Below, in pieces: positions 22,672 to 34,992 of a stretch of 64,000 nucleotides of DNA (its first letter is position 1; each line of letters starts with the position of its first letter). A model generated the notes under the pieces. The model made no database searches. It was not told the DNA's origin and worked only from the letters and a program-made list of their open reading frames with translations. The stretch covers positions 51,266,492-51,330,491 of the forward strand of contig NC_052136.2 of assembly GCF_016086655.4 (NCBI RefSeq), read 5' to 3'. This stretch comes from Lepeophtheirus salmonis. Its lineage: Eukaryota > Arthropoda > Copepoda > Siphonostomatoida > Caligidae. The position numbers and the translations under genes were made by a program.

Positions 22672-24865
22672 TTTAGTGCTTCAGGAAAGACTTATGCCAG
22701 ATATTAGCTTATTTTTTTTAATAGTTTTAGAGTCTATACGTAGCAAACACACAAAAGTCATCAAATATATTTTGGGTCAATGAATACTTATACAACTTTT
22801 ACAGCGAAATGTGTTAAAATATCCTGACTCATTCTTACAGCCTTGCCATTTGAAGAAAAATAGAGTTCACTTATATTAGAATAATTTCTAATTTTTTCGA
22901 TGAATAGATTAGATCCATATTTTTAGCTCGCTTTTAGGGATTAAGTGCAACATTAGATCAGTTTTCGGAAATATTCCATCATTGTTATCGATATTTAAAG
23001 CTATTTTTTCTATTTATAGCCACATCCTCAAACAACAAATATCTTTCTCACATTGCAATTATTTTATAACAATATTTCATTTAAGGACATTTTCTTATTT
23101 ATCGCTTTGACCTCCCATAAAAAATGTTTACACTATTAAATTTCGTTGCGTTTCCCATTCTTAGTTGCTAATATTTTATAGATAAATAGATATAAATTGC
23201 TTAATAACATTTACTTTAATACACACAAAAAGAGTAGAGAGAAATCATAAAATTTTACATTTGCATAATATTTCAATATCTGACAAATTTTTATTTGAAT
23301 AGATTTTACCGCACGTTCAGTTACTTAATACGAAATCATGATCTATTTATACTATTTTCATTACGATGGCCCTTGAGGTTGAGCATAAAGCATTGCGTGA
23401 TTGAGTTACATTAAAGGGGATTTCATTTGCCCAAATGAATGTATATATGTTTATGATTGAGGAAGGATTTGTCCTATAAAAAAAGTATATGTGTCTCGAA
23501 TTAATAAACACACGAGTCAACAAAAATATTTGAGGTTTCATTATCAATTCTCTGAGTAGATTATATACATATATATCAATTTTGACCTATTCTTCTCCCA
23601 AAAAAAATGAAATCTAAAAGATAGTGCTACTAAATTAGATCCAATAAAAGCCAGAACTCTAAAGTAAATAAAAGATCAATTACTGAAAGTGTATAATAAA
23701 TTCTTTTTTTTTTTAATAGTTGAAAAACCAATATATAATTCATTTCCAAACCAAATTCATAAAAAATAAATTTATTTGGATTTATAAATCAAAAGTTTCC
23801 TTTAACCTAAATAAAATGTATCAATAGTTTTATTTGGTAAGAAATAATTATAAAGTTGTTGACAAAACATTAAGTAAACAAGCCATGTATTGGAGTCAAA
23901 CCCCAACAAATGCGGGAAACAAACTTTTGGTTTACCTTTGAGTAAAATATAGTAACTAAGGCAATTTGAATAATAGAGCTCCTGATGACTACTAGGGCAT
24001 AACATTATTCCACTTTTATTTTAAAGCTTTTTACGACTTTAGGTACTTTAAACATTGATATGGGTAGATGCATATTAGTGATGAGCGGGTTGACTTTTAG
24101 GACGTAGGTTAGTTCGGGTGGTGTATTTTCAAACCGTGTTATCCACAAAATTCCATTCCAGCTCCCACAAGTCTACCACAATAGCCTAAAAATTCAATCT
24201 TATATGTCACACATTAAATTTTGCAAGCTTTTTTTTTTTTCAAACATAAAATAAGTAATCCTCTATTTTATTTGAAAACCATATTTGGAAATAAGCATTG
24301 AATGTACAGTTGAGTGTCACTGATTCTATTTTATCTATTAGTTAAAAAATATTTAACAAATTGCGTGGGATAAAAAGTTCTATTGGATAGTTGACAGCCT
24401 AACATAGAGAATAATTTGTAAAGTATTATTATAATAAGTGTATTGGCTTATGATAACCTCTAATTCTTAATGAAATACATTGAATTAATATTTATTATGT
24501 TTTTTTATCAAATTTTCTATAGTATGTAAAATAGAAAACATTTTGTATGTCGTGTTGGGTTATATAATTCAAAAGATGTCAGACCCAAAGGCTCAAAAAA
24601 GAGAACAAGCGTATAACTAATACCTATATTCACTGATAAAAAATAAACAGTCATATTTAATTTTGAATTCAATTATGATTTGATTCTTGAAATTATTTTT
24701 GTATAATGTATGTCCACAATGCATGCTCACAATATCTGTCATTTTGCTTAATCAGTTTTGTTTTTGACAGATAAAAAGGTTAAACGTCTTTTTGGTATGC
24801 TTTTCGATTGTGAATGATTGAAATAAATGGAAAGAAAAAATCAATTCAAGGGATTTTTGCATTTT
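22672..24865. other. No gene recognised
   Basis: AT-rich; frames at 23347-23547 and 23802-24005 (minus) lack motifs. A slightly GC-richer patch (GATGAGCGGGTTGACTTTTA) lies near 24080. Confidence 0.5.
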
Positions 24866-24867
24866 TT

Positions 24868-26150
24868 CATTAGACTAAAAAGTAATTTTGTAATTCGTGA
24901 ATCTGTGTCATGACAGGTCAGCAGGTTACTAACATTATTCCTGCCCTAAAAAAACTATAGGTTGTAAGCTCTATTTGTTGTATAAAGTGAATAGCTTGGT
25001 ATTAACAAGTATCAACTCTATAATAACGTTTTTTTATTTACACATGATTTGAGTATTTTAAAGTGATTTGAAATAATCTTTCCAGTAAAAAAATGGAAGA
25101 GACTCGTGAACACTTTTGTGCAATCATTTTTCATACGTTTCGGCGTAGATTATCAAAGCAACAGTGCATCGATGAACTTAATTCCTTGTATGGGAATCAC
25201 GTACTATCCTAAAGTACAATAAGACTGGTATAACGAAATCAAACGAGGCCGGAGTTTGCTCAACGAATTATTTCGTGAAGGTCGTTCAAAATCGGTTGTT
25301 GTGCTACAATACGTAAATGCTGGTAATGAGATAATAAAACATCGCCTTCACATGACTTACGGGGAGACCAATGCATCTTTGTGTGATCAGTATGTACAGT
25401 ATATTGAATTGTAATTTTGCTGAACAGATGACTTGTTCACGTTAAGACAAAAGAAGGCTCGTGTCGATTGGAGCTAGAAAAAGGTGAAAAAAAAATATTA
25501 GAGGAGCATCAAAACCTGCGTACAATATATATTTACACAGGTGACAAATATTGACCTATGCATATGAGCCTAAAACAAAACAGCAATTGACTCTATATGT
25601 CTTTCAAGTTGGGACAAATCCAACCAAAGTTGTTGGTGGGAGAAGCACATCAGAGTAAATTGTTGCCTTTGTTTCAATTTTAAATGTCACGTAACTTCAG
25701 TGGCATTAGACCAACGTAGAACAGTTAATTCTGAATGATACACGACCATTTGTCTGTTGGAAATCCTCTAAGAAATCAGAAAAAAAACCAGAAGAAGCGA
25801 ATCATTCTTCATCATGATAATGAAAGTGCTCACACTTCGGCTTAACAAAGAGCTTTTTGGCCAGTTAAAACAGTAAAATGATGGGTTATTCGCCTACAAC
25901 CCTGATTTAGACCCCAATAACTTTTTTGTATTTTCATATATCAAAGATAATTTACGTGGTCAGTGGTTTTCATTACTAGAAGAAGCCACTGATTCATTTA
26001 ACATCAATGTTTGGTGTTTTCCAAATCTGAATGAATAAATGCATCGAAAAATGTTCAATCGTATGCAAAAGTGTGTTTATCTTTATGGAGAATATTTTGA
26101 AAAGCAATACAGCCCATTTCCCTAGTAACAATTTGTTTTTTCATTAGTTG
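24868..26150 (+). mobile_element. Mariner transposase pseudogene, near full length
   Basis: From an ATG at 25093 the blocks of a complete mariner transposase follow in order, broken by many stops and frameshifts. MEETREHFCAIIFHTFRRRL then SKQQCIDELNSLYG is the helix-turn-helix domain. NEIKRGRSLLNELFREGRS (near 25225-25290) corresponds to the R..SL.DEFREGRP linker. The first catalytic region is near 25535-25560 (TGDKY replacing GDES). RIILHHDNESAHTSA, near 25798-25845, keeps the second catalytic Asp. NPDLDPNNFFVF, near 25900-25935, has Asn where the third Asp is expected. NRMQKCVYLYGEYFEKQ, near 26057-26110, is the C-terminus. The length of about 1.03 kb matches a normal mariner. Terminal repeats are poorly preserved, and the outer limits given are estimates. 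Confidence 0.8.
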
Positions 26151-26159
26151 GCTAGAAAT

Positions 26160-26847
26160 ATTAAAAGCAACCTACGTCACATGCTTCCAATTTGTATTAA
26201 TCCTAGTACTATATTATATTACAGATAATAGTGAAGACCTATGATTGTTTTGAACATGATATTGCTAAGAGGAAAATTTATGTATCTTTGTAGAAACATT
26301 AGTATACAAATACAATAATCTAATTAAAAAAAGGATTTCTGATTAAATATATTTATCATTGAAGGCCTTTTTATGGTGTATTTAATGCCTCATCTAATTA
26401 CGAGGGGTGATTTTATTCAGCCCACTTATATGTATGTAAGTATACAACCATATAAATATATGGTTAAGATAATGATTCCATTAAATAAAGAGTGATAGAG
26501 GAAAATTATGATATCATCGCTTAAAAATATAATGCATTTTTTTCATCCCTCTGATCATATAAAAAGGAAAGAGAGAGGGAAAACTCAAAAGAATATTATG
26601 GTTTCACATATATGTATTTAGGGTGTGACTAATTCTAAAATTCTAGGAGGGGCCAAGCTGTGACTAGGATTTTTCTTTGCCGGCTAACTAATTGAGTTAA
26701 TATTTAGATTATTTTTTTGTAGATTGATACAGCTATATCTCCATTTATTATTTTCTAAAAATATTAATTCTAATTTTTTGACATATTAAATACAATATTT
26801 TCCAATATTACGCTAAATCCTTAGTCAACTGTGTTCTTGTGCATCTA
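26160..26847. other. No gene recognised
   Basis: AT-rich. A TTACGAGGGGTGATTTTATT sequence at 26398 resembles the mariner end at 53.5 kb, but no partner is visible. Confidence 0.5.
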
Positions 26848-27678
26848 CCGAGTGATCCACCAAACTCTGATCACTTTCAATTTTAAAATGCAATTAGATA
26901 TAGTTTATTAATTAACAATAGAATTTCAACAAAATTAATACTATAAATAGATGTGTGTCTGAACTCTTATAACCATTAATGTACCCGTCCTTAGTAGCAA
27001 TAATGACTTCAAGGCGGCAGAAGGCCGGGCACCTGCTGCAGATGTAGTCCTCTGTCATGGAACCCAGTGCTGGCTCACCGTGCCTTTTAGGCCTCCGTGT
27101 TCGGATGACGGACACAGTAAGCCATCCCCTCAGCATACACTCAAAAGGTGAAGTCCAGGGGGTTGGTATTCGGGCTGTGGAGGGGGGGGGGGCAAAAGTG
27201 TCAAAAAAAAAGTGGAAAAGAGTCTTACAACAGAAAAGATGGGTTTCTTTTATTACTGGTGTCAAAAGCGACATCTTCACTTTCAAAAGGCTATTTCCAC
27301 CTACTTTTTTGACAGTCTGGTGTGAAACCTTGAGCTCTCTTGCATGGGCCCTCATGTACTTGAGGGGATTGGCCTGGACCGTTTTCTTTACCTCCTCCGC
27401 GTCTAATTTGGCATTTTTGACAAAACTCTTCTTTCTCTCCAACATTTTGGAATTGCTGACAGTGTAGAGGATGTTCCTGGAGATGCCCAACTGCTTGAAG
27501 TGCGGGAATGGAAATTCGTCAATCACATTAGTAAAGAGCTCAGGTTTGTTTTATTTTGTAACTAATTGCTTATGCTTTATATATCGAAATACATACAATC
27601 CATTTTAACCGGCTCAACCTTCTTAATGATTGAATTACTAAATTTTTCAAATTTCAAAAATTTCAATGGACCACCCGG
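26848..27678 (-). mobile_element. Tc1/mariner-superfamily element, internally deleted, both ends present
   Basis: The ends are CCGAGTGATCCACCAAACTC at 26848 and CAATGGACCACCCGG at 27678, the latter being the inverse of CCGGGTGGTCCATTG. Length is 0.83 kb. The transposase pseudogene (27526-26912) fills it. Copies with the same ends lie at 34.99, 43.81 and 16.93 kb. This is the best template in the window for the family. Confidence 0.8.
26912..27526 (-). pseudogene. Tc1-type transposase with the catalytic core deleted
   Basis: The minus-strand frame is open for 204 codons. Residues 1-80 carry the two helix-turn-helix blocks (FPHFKQLGISRNILYTVSNS; ARELKVSHQTVKKV at about 62-75). Next come LLKVKMSLLTPVIKET and CKTLF (about 80-105). 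The frame then jumps to the end of the protein (MTEDYICSRCPAFCRLEVII, then ATKDGYIN). In between, residues about 112-150 are out of frame. One reading frame over, the same DNA says SPNTNPLDFTF followed by a stop, the YSPDLNPLD signature with the third catalytic acid. The first two catalytic Asp residues and about 130 residues between are missing. The deletion and frameshift leave a long but non-catalytic frame. A DNA-binding-only product is conceivable but not shown. Confidence 0.75.
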
Positions 27679-30185
27679 AAAATTAATATTTCAGAAATTG
27701 TACCTTTACAGTTACGTAATTTATTTTCTTTTGATATGAAACTGTATAAAAATATGGAAAATCTCTAAGGTCAAGACTCAATTTAAGGTTGAAAAAAAAT
27801 ATCAACTGCTTGGTTCATTATACTAAAAAAAATTTGATGTCTCCAGTGATTGTTTACAATAGAAACATTCTCTCTCTTTTGATGTTGGTAAACCCTCTGT
27901 ACTTCACTTAGATTGATTTATTTCTGAAATTTTTAATAGCTTTTTTTTATGATCAATAGAAAATGTAAAATTATAATTTTTTAAGCCTTGGTTTGTGAAC
28001 TGGCCTATAGTACACTTCATTAAACTTTCTTTTAATCGCTGAAACATTAAAAAAATTTATTACAATTATTTATTTATTTGGGTAATGCTTGGTTTGGTAT
28101 TTATTTGTATATTTTACAATTTTCATTGGAGGTTTTGTGAATATAATTAACTGATTTATTTAAAAGTGGTACGTGGTTTTTTTTTTTTCATTTGATTTCT
28201 TGGATATTTTTCTTTTCAATATAAAAACTAACACAACAATTTTTTTTATTCACTGTCAACCTAGATTGTCAAAAGAGAACAGAAAATTTTGAAAGAACAA
28301 AAGGTAGCGAGCCTACGGATTTTTTTTTTTTTTTTTTTTCAATTATTAGAGCAATGGCCAGGTATGAAATGACACGAATTCTAAACGAAGCCCCTTGATT
28401 GATATAAATTAATATGGAAATTCAAATCTTATGTTATAACTTTTTTGAGATCATAATACGTAGAATCCGCTGTTTTAAATTGCACAAGAGTCTGTTTATA
28501 AATGTGAATGCAAACAGTTAATGTATTATACCTGCAAACACATAAATTTGATTCCTATGATTCGCATAAAGTAATGAATATTATATTCTCATTTGCTTTA
28601 ATTTTAAGAAGTGAACGTTATTACTATAGAATAGAAAATTACATTTTGTTATATTTTAAGATAAGTTGATGTTTTTTCCTTGGTGACTTATATTCATACC
28701 ATTATTTTTATGACTTCAATTCACATTTGTCGTACTGTAAAATGAATTGAATGATTAAAAAATAGACAAAATATAATCTCTTAACTTTTTATCATGTAAC
28801 TAAATACGTACATTTTTAAAGTTTCGTTCATACTCAATTCAATAACTGTATAATGAAAAGGATATTCCCTAACGGAGAGTTAAAGAAAATTATAAATATA
28901 ATATATTAATATTTACCATATAATTCACCCTTTAGTAGTCACAAGTCTAACGGGCCTGTTTTAAAATATACGATTGTAAAGCACAAGAATTTAAAATATA
29001 GTCAAAGTTTTATAGCTGTAGTATATTAAAGTTTAAATTAAACAACACGACAAAAACTAATGTACGGATAGCGTCCCAAGCAGTGGCAAAGTTCCCGATA
29101 ATGGTGGTGAAGAGGACATCCCTAAGATGCCATATATCAAGATAAGTGGTCCAGTTTGCAATAAGGGAGCTTAATTTTAAAGAAGTCCCTTGCAGGAGAA
29201 AGTATTGAGATTCATGTGTTGTTGTTTTTTTGTCCAGTTTGTTATTGTTTTATAGATGATATTACTGTGATATAATTTTACGAATTAATTCTTCGGAACA
29301 ATTTTTATAAATCAACATAACCTCAAATCTGTGCAGTTGATTCACAATTATTTGTTTATTCCTAGTGGGGTTTTATTTGTTTTAACGAACATTAATTAAT
29401 TTATTGTGTGCGTTCATTATGACTGTATATATTGTATTTTTCTCCATTAATCAATTTACTAAATATCTCCTCGCCTTTTCATTGTGATGATCGATAATTT
29501 AATTAGGGAAATTGAAAACAATGATTATAGGGGTTTAAGAACCGAAACGGCTTGAACCACTAAACCAAAAGCGCACAACCTTGGCAAACAATATTTAGAT
29601 TGCCAATCTGGCTCGCGTTTTGGGTCATAATTTCTACAACTCTGTCAATATATTTCAATGAAAATGCACGGATATGTGTATTATCACAACTCCCTTAATG
29701 TTCATATGTAAATATGTGCATTGTGCATACACAAAGAAAGTCAACAACTATTGAGTCGTTATTGCCAATGCATTATCCTGAATAAATCTTCATGCTAATA
29801 TAAAACTAATTATAATCATTTAGGTGATACAAGTTTTGACATATGTGAAATAACAAACGAGAAACTTTTATGAGTAGTCATAGAATATTGGTATTATTTT
29901 TGAAAATTAAAAAAAAAAACATCCTATTAAGTAAAAGTTTAGATAAATCTGTAATTTTTAAATATATACTTATATACGAGTAAATAATTTAAAAAAATTC
30001 TAATAAATAATAGAAGCCAGAGTAGGTTTGCCGTGGACTTTAAGAAATTAAAATTAATTAAGAACTCTTCTGCTTAAAATAAAACAAAAAGGTAATACCA
30101 TAAAGTTTTAAGAATTATTCTCATTTTGGTTTTATGAGTATACTAAGTTTTAGATATTATAAAGGCACTCTTCTTCGATAAGGAA
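27679..30185. other. No gene recognised
   Basis: AT-rich, with a 20-nt T run at 28320-28339. A GC-richer patch at about 29060-29180 (ATAGCGTCCCAAGCAGTGGC) has open frames in more than one phase but no motif I can name. Confidence 0.5.
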
Positions 30186-30926
30186 GTAATTGCTTTATTC
30201 TGGACCTGACACCGAACTTGCAGTTTTGCAGCCGTTCTCTAAGCATCATGGAAGCATCCTAATATCCCAAAATATAGCCCGGCAAGAGGGGTAGTATAGG
30301 TGAAGTACTGAGCCAAAATTCAGTTTAAACTCTACCGCCGCCACATTTCTAAGCACCGCGGCACCCTTCTAATATTTTATAGTGCACCCCAGCCCACGGG
30401 TTCTGCAGATGAACTGCTGTTACCGAGTATAGTTAGATTTATCTGCTACCCCTTCCCTGAGCATCAAGAACCCCTCATAATATTCCAAAATACACCTTGC
30501 CTCTCAAGTTGTGCAAAACAGGTGAATTACTGAGCCAAATATGGTTTAAACTATACTCTTACCACGCTTCCAGGCACCAAGGAGCACTTATAATATGCTA
30601 TAATACACCCCAGCTAATGGGTTGTGCAGTTGAGCTGCTGGTCCCGAGTCAAGTTAAATGTCTCTGCCGCCCTTTTCCTGAGCATAAAGTAATCCTCCTT
30701 ATATCCCAAATACACCCTAGCTCTCAAGTTGTACAGGTGAAGTGCTGAGCCTCAGGATAGTGTAAAATGGACTGCCGCTGCATTTTTAATTACCAAGAAA
30801 CCCCTTCTAATATGCAAGAGTACACCTCCGACCATGGGTTTTAGACTGTTGGACCCTAAGGCAGGATAAATGCGTCTTTCCTGAGCATCAAAGAACCCTT
30901 CCAATATCCCAAATACACCTCAGCCC
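30186..30926. repeat. Dimeric tandem repeat, period about 219 bp (half unit about 110 bp)
   Basis: Two related half-units alternate. Type A carries CTGAGCATCAAGAACCCCTC, then AATATTCCAAAATACACC, CTCTCAAGTTGT and CTGAGCC. Type B carries CACCAAGGAGCACTTATAAT, then ACACCCCAGC, TGGGTT and CTGCTG. Type A anchors fall near 30238, 30457, 30676 and 30881, and type B anchors near 30350, 30572 and 30787. This gives three dimers plus a partial one. GC is visibly higher than the surroundings. The plus-strand frame 30497-30748 is open across it but only translates the repeat. Confidence 0.8.
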
Positions 30927-32014
30927 TCATAAAAAAGACGGAAAGTAACTTAAAATATTGGTTGTGGAGTAAAAATACATAGTCTTTGTTGGACTCAGAG
31001 TAGAATTGAGGATGGACAACAGAGTAGTTATTTCCTTTGTCCTCCTTATTCATTTTAGTCTGCCCTCGTCACAGCTACTTGTAGCTGATCTAATGAAATG
31101 TAATCACAGCTAAGCTACACCCCTCTAAAAACATTCTTCAAAATATCAGGGATACCATGTTGCTTTTTGATACATTAATTGCCCATGTAATTAATACATA
31201 TCATTTTTTTAGCATACCCAAAATTATATTGTGAGCCCTAAACTGTATGTAATGATTTTTGCTGAAATATTTTATTAAGACACTTTTTATTTAGGAGGAT
31301 TAGAATATTAATAAATAAGTATACGTATATATCATGTTCAATAAAAATGATAATCAAAAGAAGAACAAAATATGATTTATGCTTTATCACACATAAATAA
31401 AATGTCATATCCACAATTGTTGCACTACTCAATATCATAAATCCATTATTAATAAAACTTTGAGAAAAATACAGTCATAAATCAAGATTTCATGTAGACG
31501 ACGCCGTTGACTCTTTTTCTTCTTGTGATTAAAATCTTTTTTTCCAAATAGTGTGTGTATAAGCACTCTTTGATTAAGCCCCAAGATGTTTTTTCTGATA
31601 TATAAATATAATGGGTTGTGAAAAAGTATACCATTTTAAAGGCTTTAAGTTCCAGTAGTATCGTGAATAATATACAATTTGTATGTAAACTTAAACCTAA
31701 AAACCTAAATAAAAGGAAAAACCATTCCTGATATTTTTTTAGACATTTATCAATATCCCTGTCCAACAGCAAAAATGGTACAAAAACAGTATATGCTCTA
31801 TTCAATAGAGTTTGAGCCCTTGATTCGAAATATGGACTTACTTTTTTTCCTCATAACCTTGTGGCCTTTAGAAAAAGGACATACATTTTTTGTTGTTTTG
31901 GCTATTTTTAAGTTTCAATGCGGTTTTAAGACCTCAGTGTTGAAGATAGGGATAAATTATGTTAATATATTTTAAAACCGAATATTAAAAAATTCTAAAA
32001 CCATTTTTAAATTG
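30927..32014. other. No gene recognised
   Basis: AT-rich. A 107-codon minus frame at 31805-31482 has no recognisable domain and skewed aromatic composition, so I do not call it. Confidence 0.5.
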
Positions 32015-32415
32015 TCTGCATCTTACTTTTAACTCGAGTTATCTTTGTTTAAAGTAGAAAACAGTTACTTTTTATTGAGAGGTTCATAGCTTTAAGACAA
32101 ATAGATTAAAAAAGTTTTAAAATATTGCATTCGATAGCAGAAAGTATGAACTTTAGTTTAAAAAAAGAACCTCTCCAAAAACGCTCTATATCGTTGTCAA
32201 TGTATGATGAGGTCACGACATTATTTCAAGGAAAAAACTCATTTTTGAATTGATCTCATAATAAAAGTATATAAGTATTCGTACGCCCCATCTAGGAAAG
32301 ATAGAAACAAAGATAGCGAAAAAGAAAAAGGATTTGCTTGGAGGACCCCCTTGAATGTACTTTTTTTTTTAAATCCCTCAATCATTACGGTTATGCAACG
32401 GGTCCTCTTGTGTCC
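32015..32415 (+). repeat. Dispersed repeat, copy 1 (partner at 54205-54765)
   Basis: Shares, with scattered mismatches, TAACTCGAGTTATCTTTGTT, then GTTCATAGCTTTAAGAC, AAAAAGTTTTAAAATAT, GATGAGGTCACGACATTATT and AGGATTTGCTTGGAG...CCCTTGAATGT with the 54-kb copy, in the same orientation. The 54-kb copy has about 170 extra bases between the last two blocks. No coding capacity was identified. Terminal structure is not clear. Confidence 0.65.
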
Positions 32416-33836
32416 ATGAAGCTTGAAATTATTTATTTATACCGTTTCAGACATGAGGCTAAATGTTATAACAAATTGTATAATATATCTTTTTTTTTAC
32501 ACTTTTTTTATGCATAAGTTATGATGTTTATAATCACTCTAAAAATAAGGGAATATAATGATATTTAATGTTCATATGATCTTTATGGGTATAAAATTGT
32601 TTGAAAATTTGTTGAAATATAATAGAATTACCCTTTAAAAATCATAGAGCCCCCTTTCTTATTAAAAGAAGAGTTGATGCATTAAAAAGACAAAACCAAT
32701 TTACATATGTAATAGGAAATTCTTAAAAAATCAAACTTGACCAAACTCGAAGATTTTATCTCAAATCCAACTATTGCCAATACTATAATGAGAATGTTGA
32801 ATACGTTCCCAATTTCAGAGCTTTCTAGACGCAGGAATAGATTTCGAACCAGTCGATTGGGATAATCTCCAATCTGATTATTACTAGTTGTCTTCTATAT
32901 TACAGAATAGCAGCTATTTTTTCCTATTAACTAAGAATTTGAAAAAGTTCGTTTATAATTTTATTGTCAGCCTAACGATGTGCTCAATAGACGAGCAGTT
33001 GTAGAATAGGTGTCAATTATTCCATTTTTCAATCATTTTCTCTCTTCTTAGATTATTATTAACATAAAGCGAGGACGTCGACATCAAGTATCTAAACCTT
33101 TTTGCTTTGAGCTTATGAATGGATTAGTAAATAGTTATGGCATAGCATGTAATAGTAGCTGGTTCATTTAAGCTAAACGTTTTTATGTCAGCGTTCAGCT
33201 GGTTTTTTGAAGCCTAGTGTTTTCATGACAGTGAATAGACGTCGAGACATTATCTTAGACAACTTTGGAGTGAATAAGTTAACTATATGTAGGCATTTTT
33301 ATGTGTAATGTTTGCTATTAGCATGATAGAGCCCTTGAATACGTCGTCTCCAGGAGAGCTTCCCAAAAGAGAGTCGCCATTTCGAAATAATCTAAAACTA
33401 GATTATATTTTTGCCTCTTTTAGTCTGTTAGTAACCAGGATTACCACAAAATCTAAAAATCGATTTTGATAAAACTTGACACAAAGATTGAGCATATAAT
33501 ACTAGAAACTTATAAGCGAAGCCTTAAGCGTGCCCGCTACAAATGAAGTAGAAGAAGTGAGAAATTACTGCAATGACAAAATATAAGCTTATAGGGCCAT
33601 TTGACGATTTGGCAAATTATTATGAAAATAATACTCATTTATTAGAGTAAAATATATAACCATACCCCAAAAAAGAGGGCATGTGATATGCTTGATATTG
33701 TAATTAAATAATGATTAATGAATTTCATAGGCCTGATTTGTTATATAAGTATAAATTTGACTATTTAAATCTAATAAATCCTTTTTTTTTTTGTTACCAC
33801 AAAAATATGACAAACGGCCTTTGAACTTAGGATATC
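32416..33836. other. No gene recognised
   Basis: AT-rich; nothing supportable. Confidence 0.55.
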
Positions 33837-33844
33837 TAATATAT

Positions 33845-34031
33845 CAGGGGTAGCCAACCTTTGAGACATAGAGTGCCAACTGCAACATTTGTAATCAATG
33901 AGTGTGTCACTATCAAGAATAATGATAAAAGACGCACACAAACTACAGGAATATGTTCTAATTTGTGGGTGCTAGTGAATATGCCTAGGCGTGCCAGCAG
34001 TGGCACGCGTCCCATAGGTTACCAACCCCTG
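33845..34031. mobile_element. hAT-type MITE (187 bp)
   Basis: Begins CAGGGGTAGCCAACCTTTGA and ends GTCCCATAGGTTACCAACCCCTG. The ends form inverted repeats (CAGGGGTWGSYAACCTWTGRGAC) in the style of hAT elements (CAGGGGT.GGCAACC). Inside, GTGCCA and TGGCAC also face each other. The 8-bp flanks, TAATATAT and TTATATTT, agree at six of eight positions, as expected for an aged hAT target duplication. The 63-codon frame across it is not a gene. Confidence 0.8.
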
Positions 34032-34039
34032 TTATATTT

Positions 34040-34992
34040 GCTCAAAGTATGAGGCAATTAAATTTTGAAAGGTCAAGGTAACTCAAACGCAAGAAATGGA
34101 TAATCAACTACAACTTTGGAACAAATATATAGGTATACATACTGCAATTATATTTTAAGCCGAGGTTTTGCGCTCTACAAAAGTGTCTATTTTAGTTACT
34201 AATGCTGCTCAGAAAGGTGCACGTCTTCAGTAGTAATGTAAATTGGAGTTAAAGAATCGAAGGTGTGTCAAATTTTTATTCTTGTATGATTTTGTAAATA
34301 AACAAAGATTACTAATTTGTTTTCACATCCAAAACCTGTCAAAATTCTTGAAAAGACTTTTACAAAAGTAAGTGAAGAACAAATAAAAGAGAGGGGGAAA
34401 TCAACCACTGGGCGTTACATACATATTATATAAACATAAAGAAGTCTCATAAATTGTCAATGGGTTTATGGGTATTTCTTATTTGTATTCTTTTTTGAAC
34501 AAATAAGAATCTCATATAACAAATGTCAGAATAAATATTCTTTAATGCAATATTTGTTTATGTTTTTTTTATGTCTTCCCTCTCATATTTTAAATATTAC
34601 ATGTGACGTTTTTTGAATAAATAATGAATCACCAAACATCATAGTCAAATCTTGATGATGATTTTTGATGGAAATCAGTATTTTTTCTTAACTAGATTAC
34701 AATGGAAGATGGGACAGAAATAACATTTGAGAAAATAGAATTTACATATCCATGCTAGTTATAATGATAACCCCTGTACAATATACGTCTACAGATAATT
34801 ATTATTCCGTATTTTAATTCAAATTACATTCTTATATCTTTTTCAAATGAAAAGGGCCTCCATAAAAAAAATGTTTCCTTATTCTATTCCTTATATTATA
34901 TTCAATGAAAATTATCATTTTTTATTAAAACAATGTATTTTGGACACTAAGTATTTCTAATATTTCTTGTTTTTTTATTATTAAATCAAAAA
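34040..34992. other. No gene recognised
   Basis: AT-rich; no supportable frame. Confidence 0.55.

Noticed and set aside
27057..27467. 136-codon plus-strand open frame
   Set aside because: It lies antisense to the recognisable transposase frame, so it is a shadow.
30497..30748. 83-codon plus-strand open frame
   Set aside because: It only translates the dimeric tandem repeat, and the frame is not kept across repeat copies.
30186..30926. CRISPR-like array
   Set aside because: Units are about 110/219 bp, diverged and without short identical repeats and unique spacers. The window is eukaryotic.
31482..31805. 107-codon minus-strand open frame
   Set aside because: Aromatic-rich, no recognisable domain, no neighbouring relic in frame.
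33861..34052. 63-codon frame ending in the hAT MITE
   Set aside because: It spans the MITE terminus and flank and is not a conserved coding unit.
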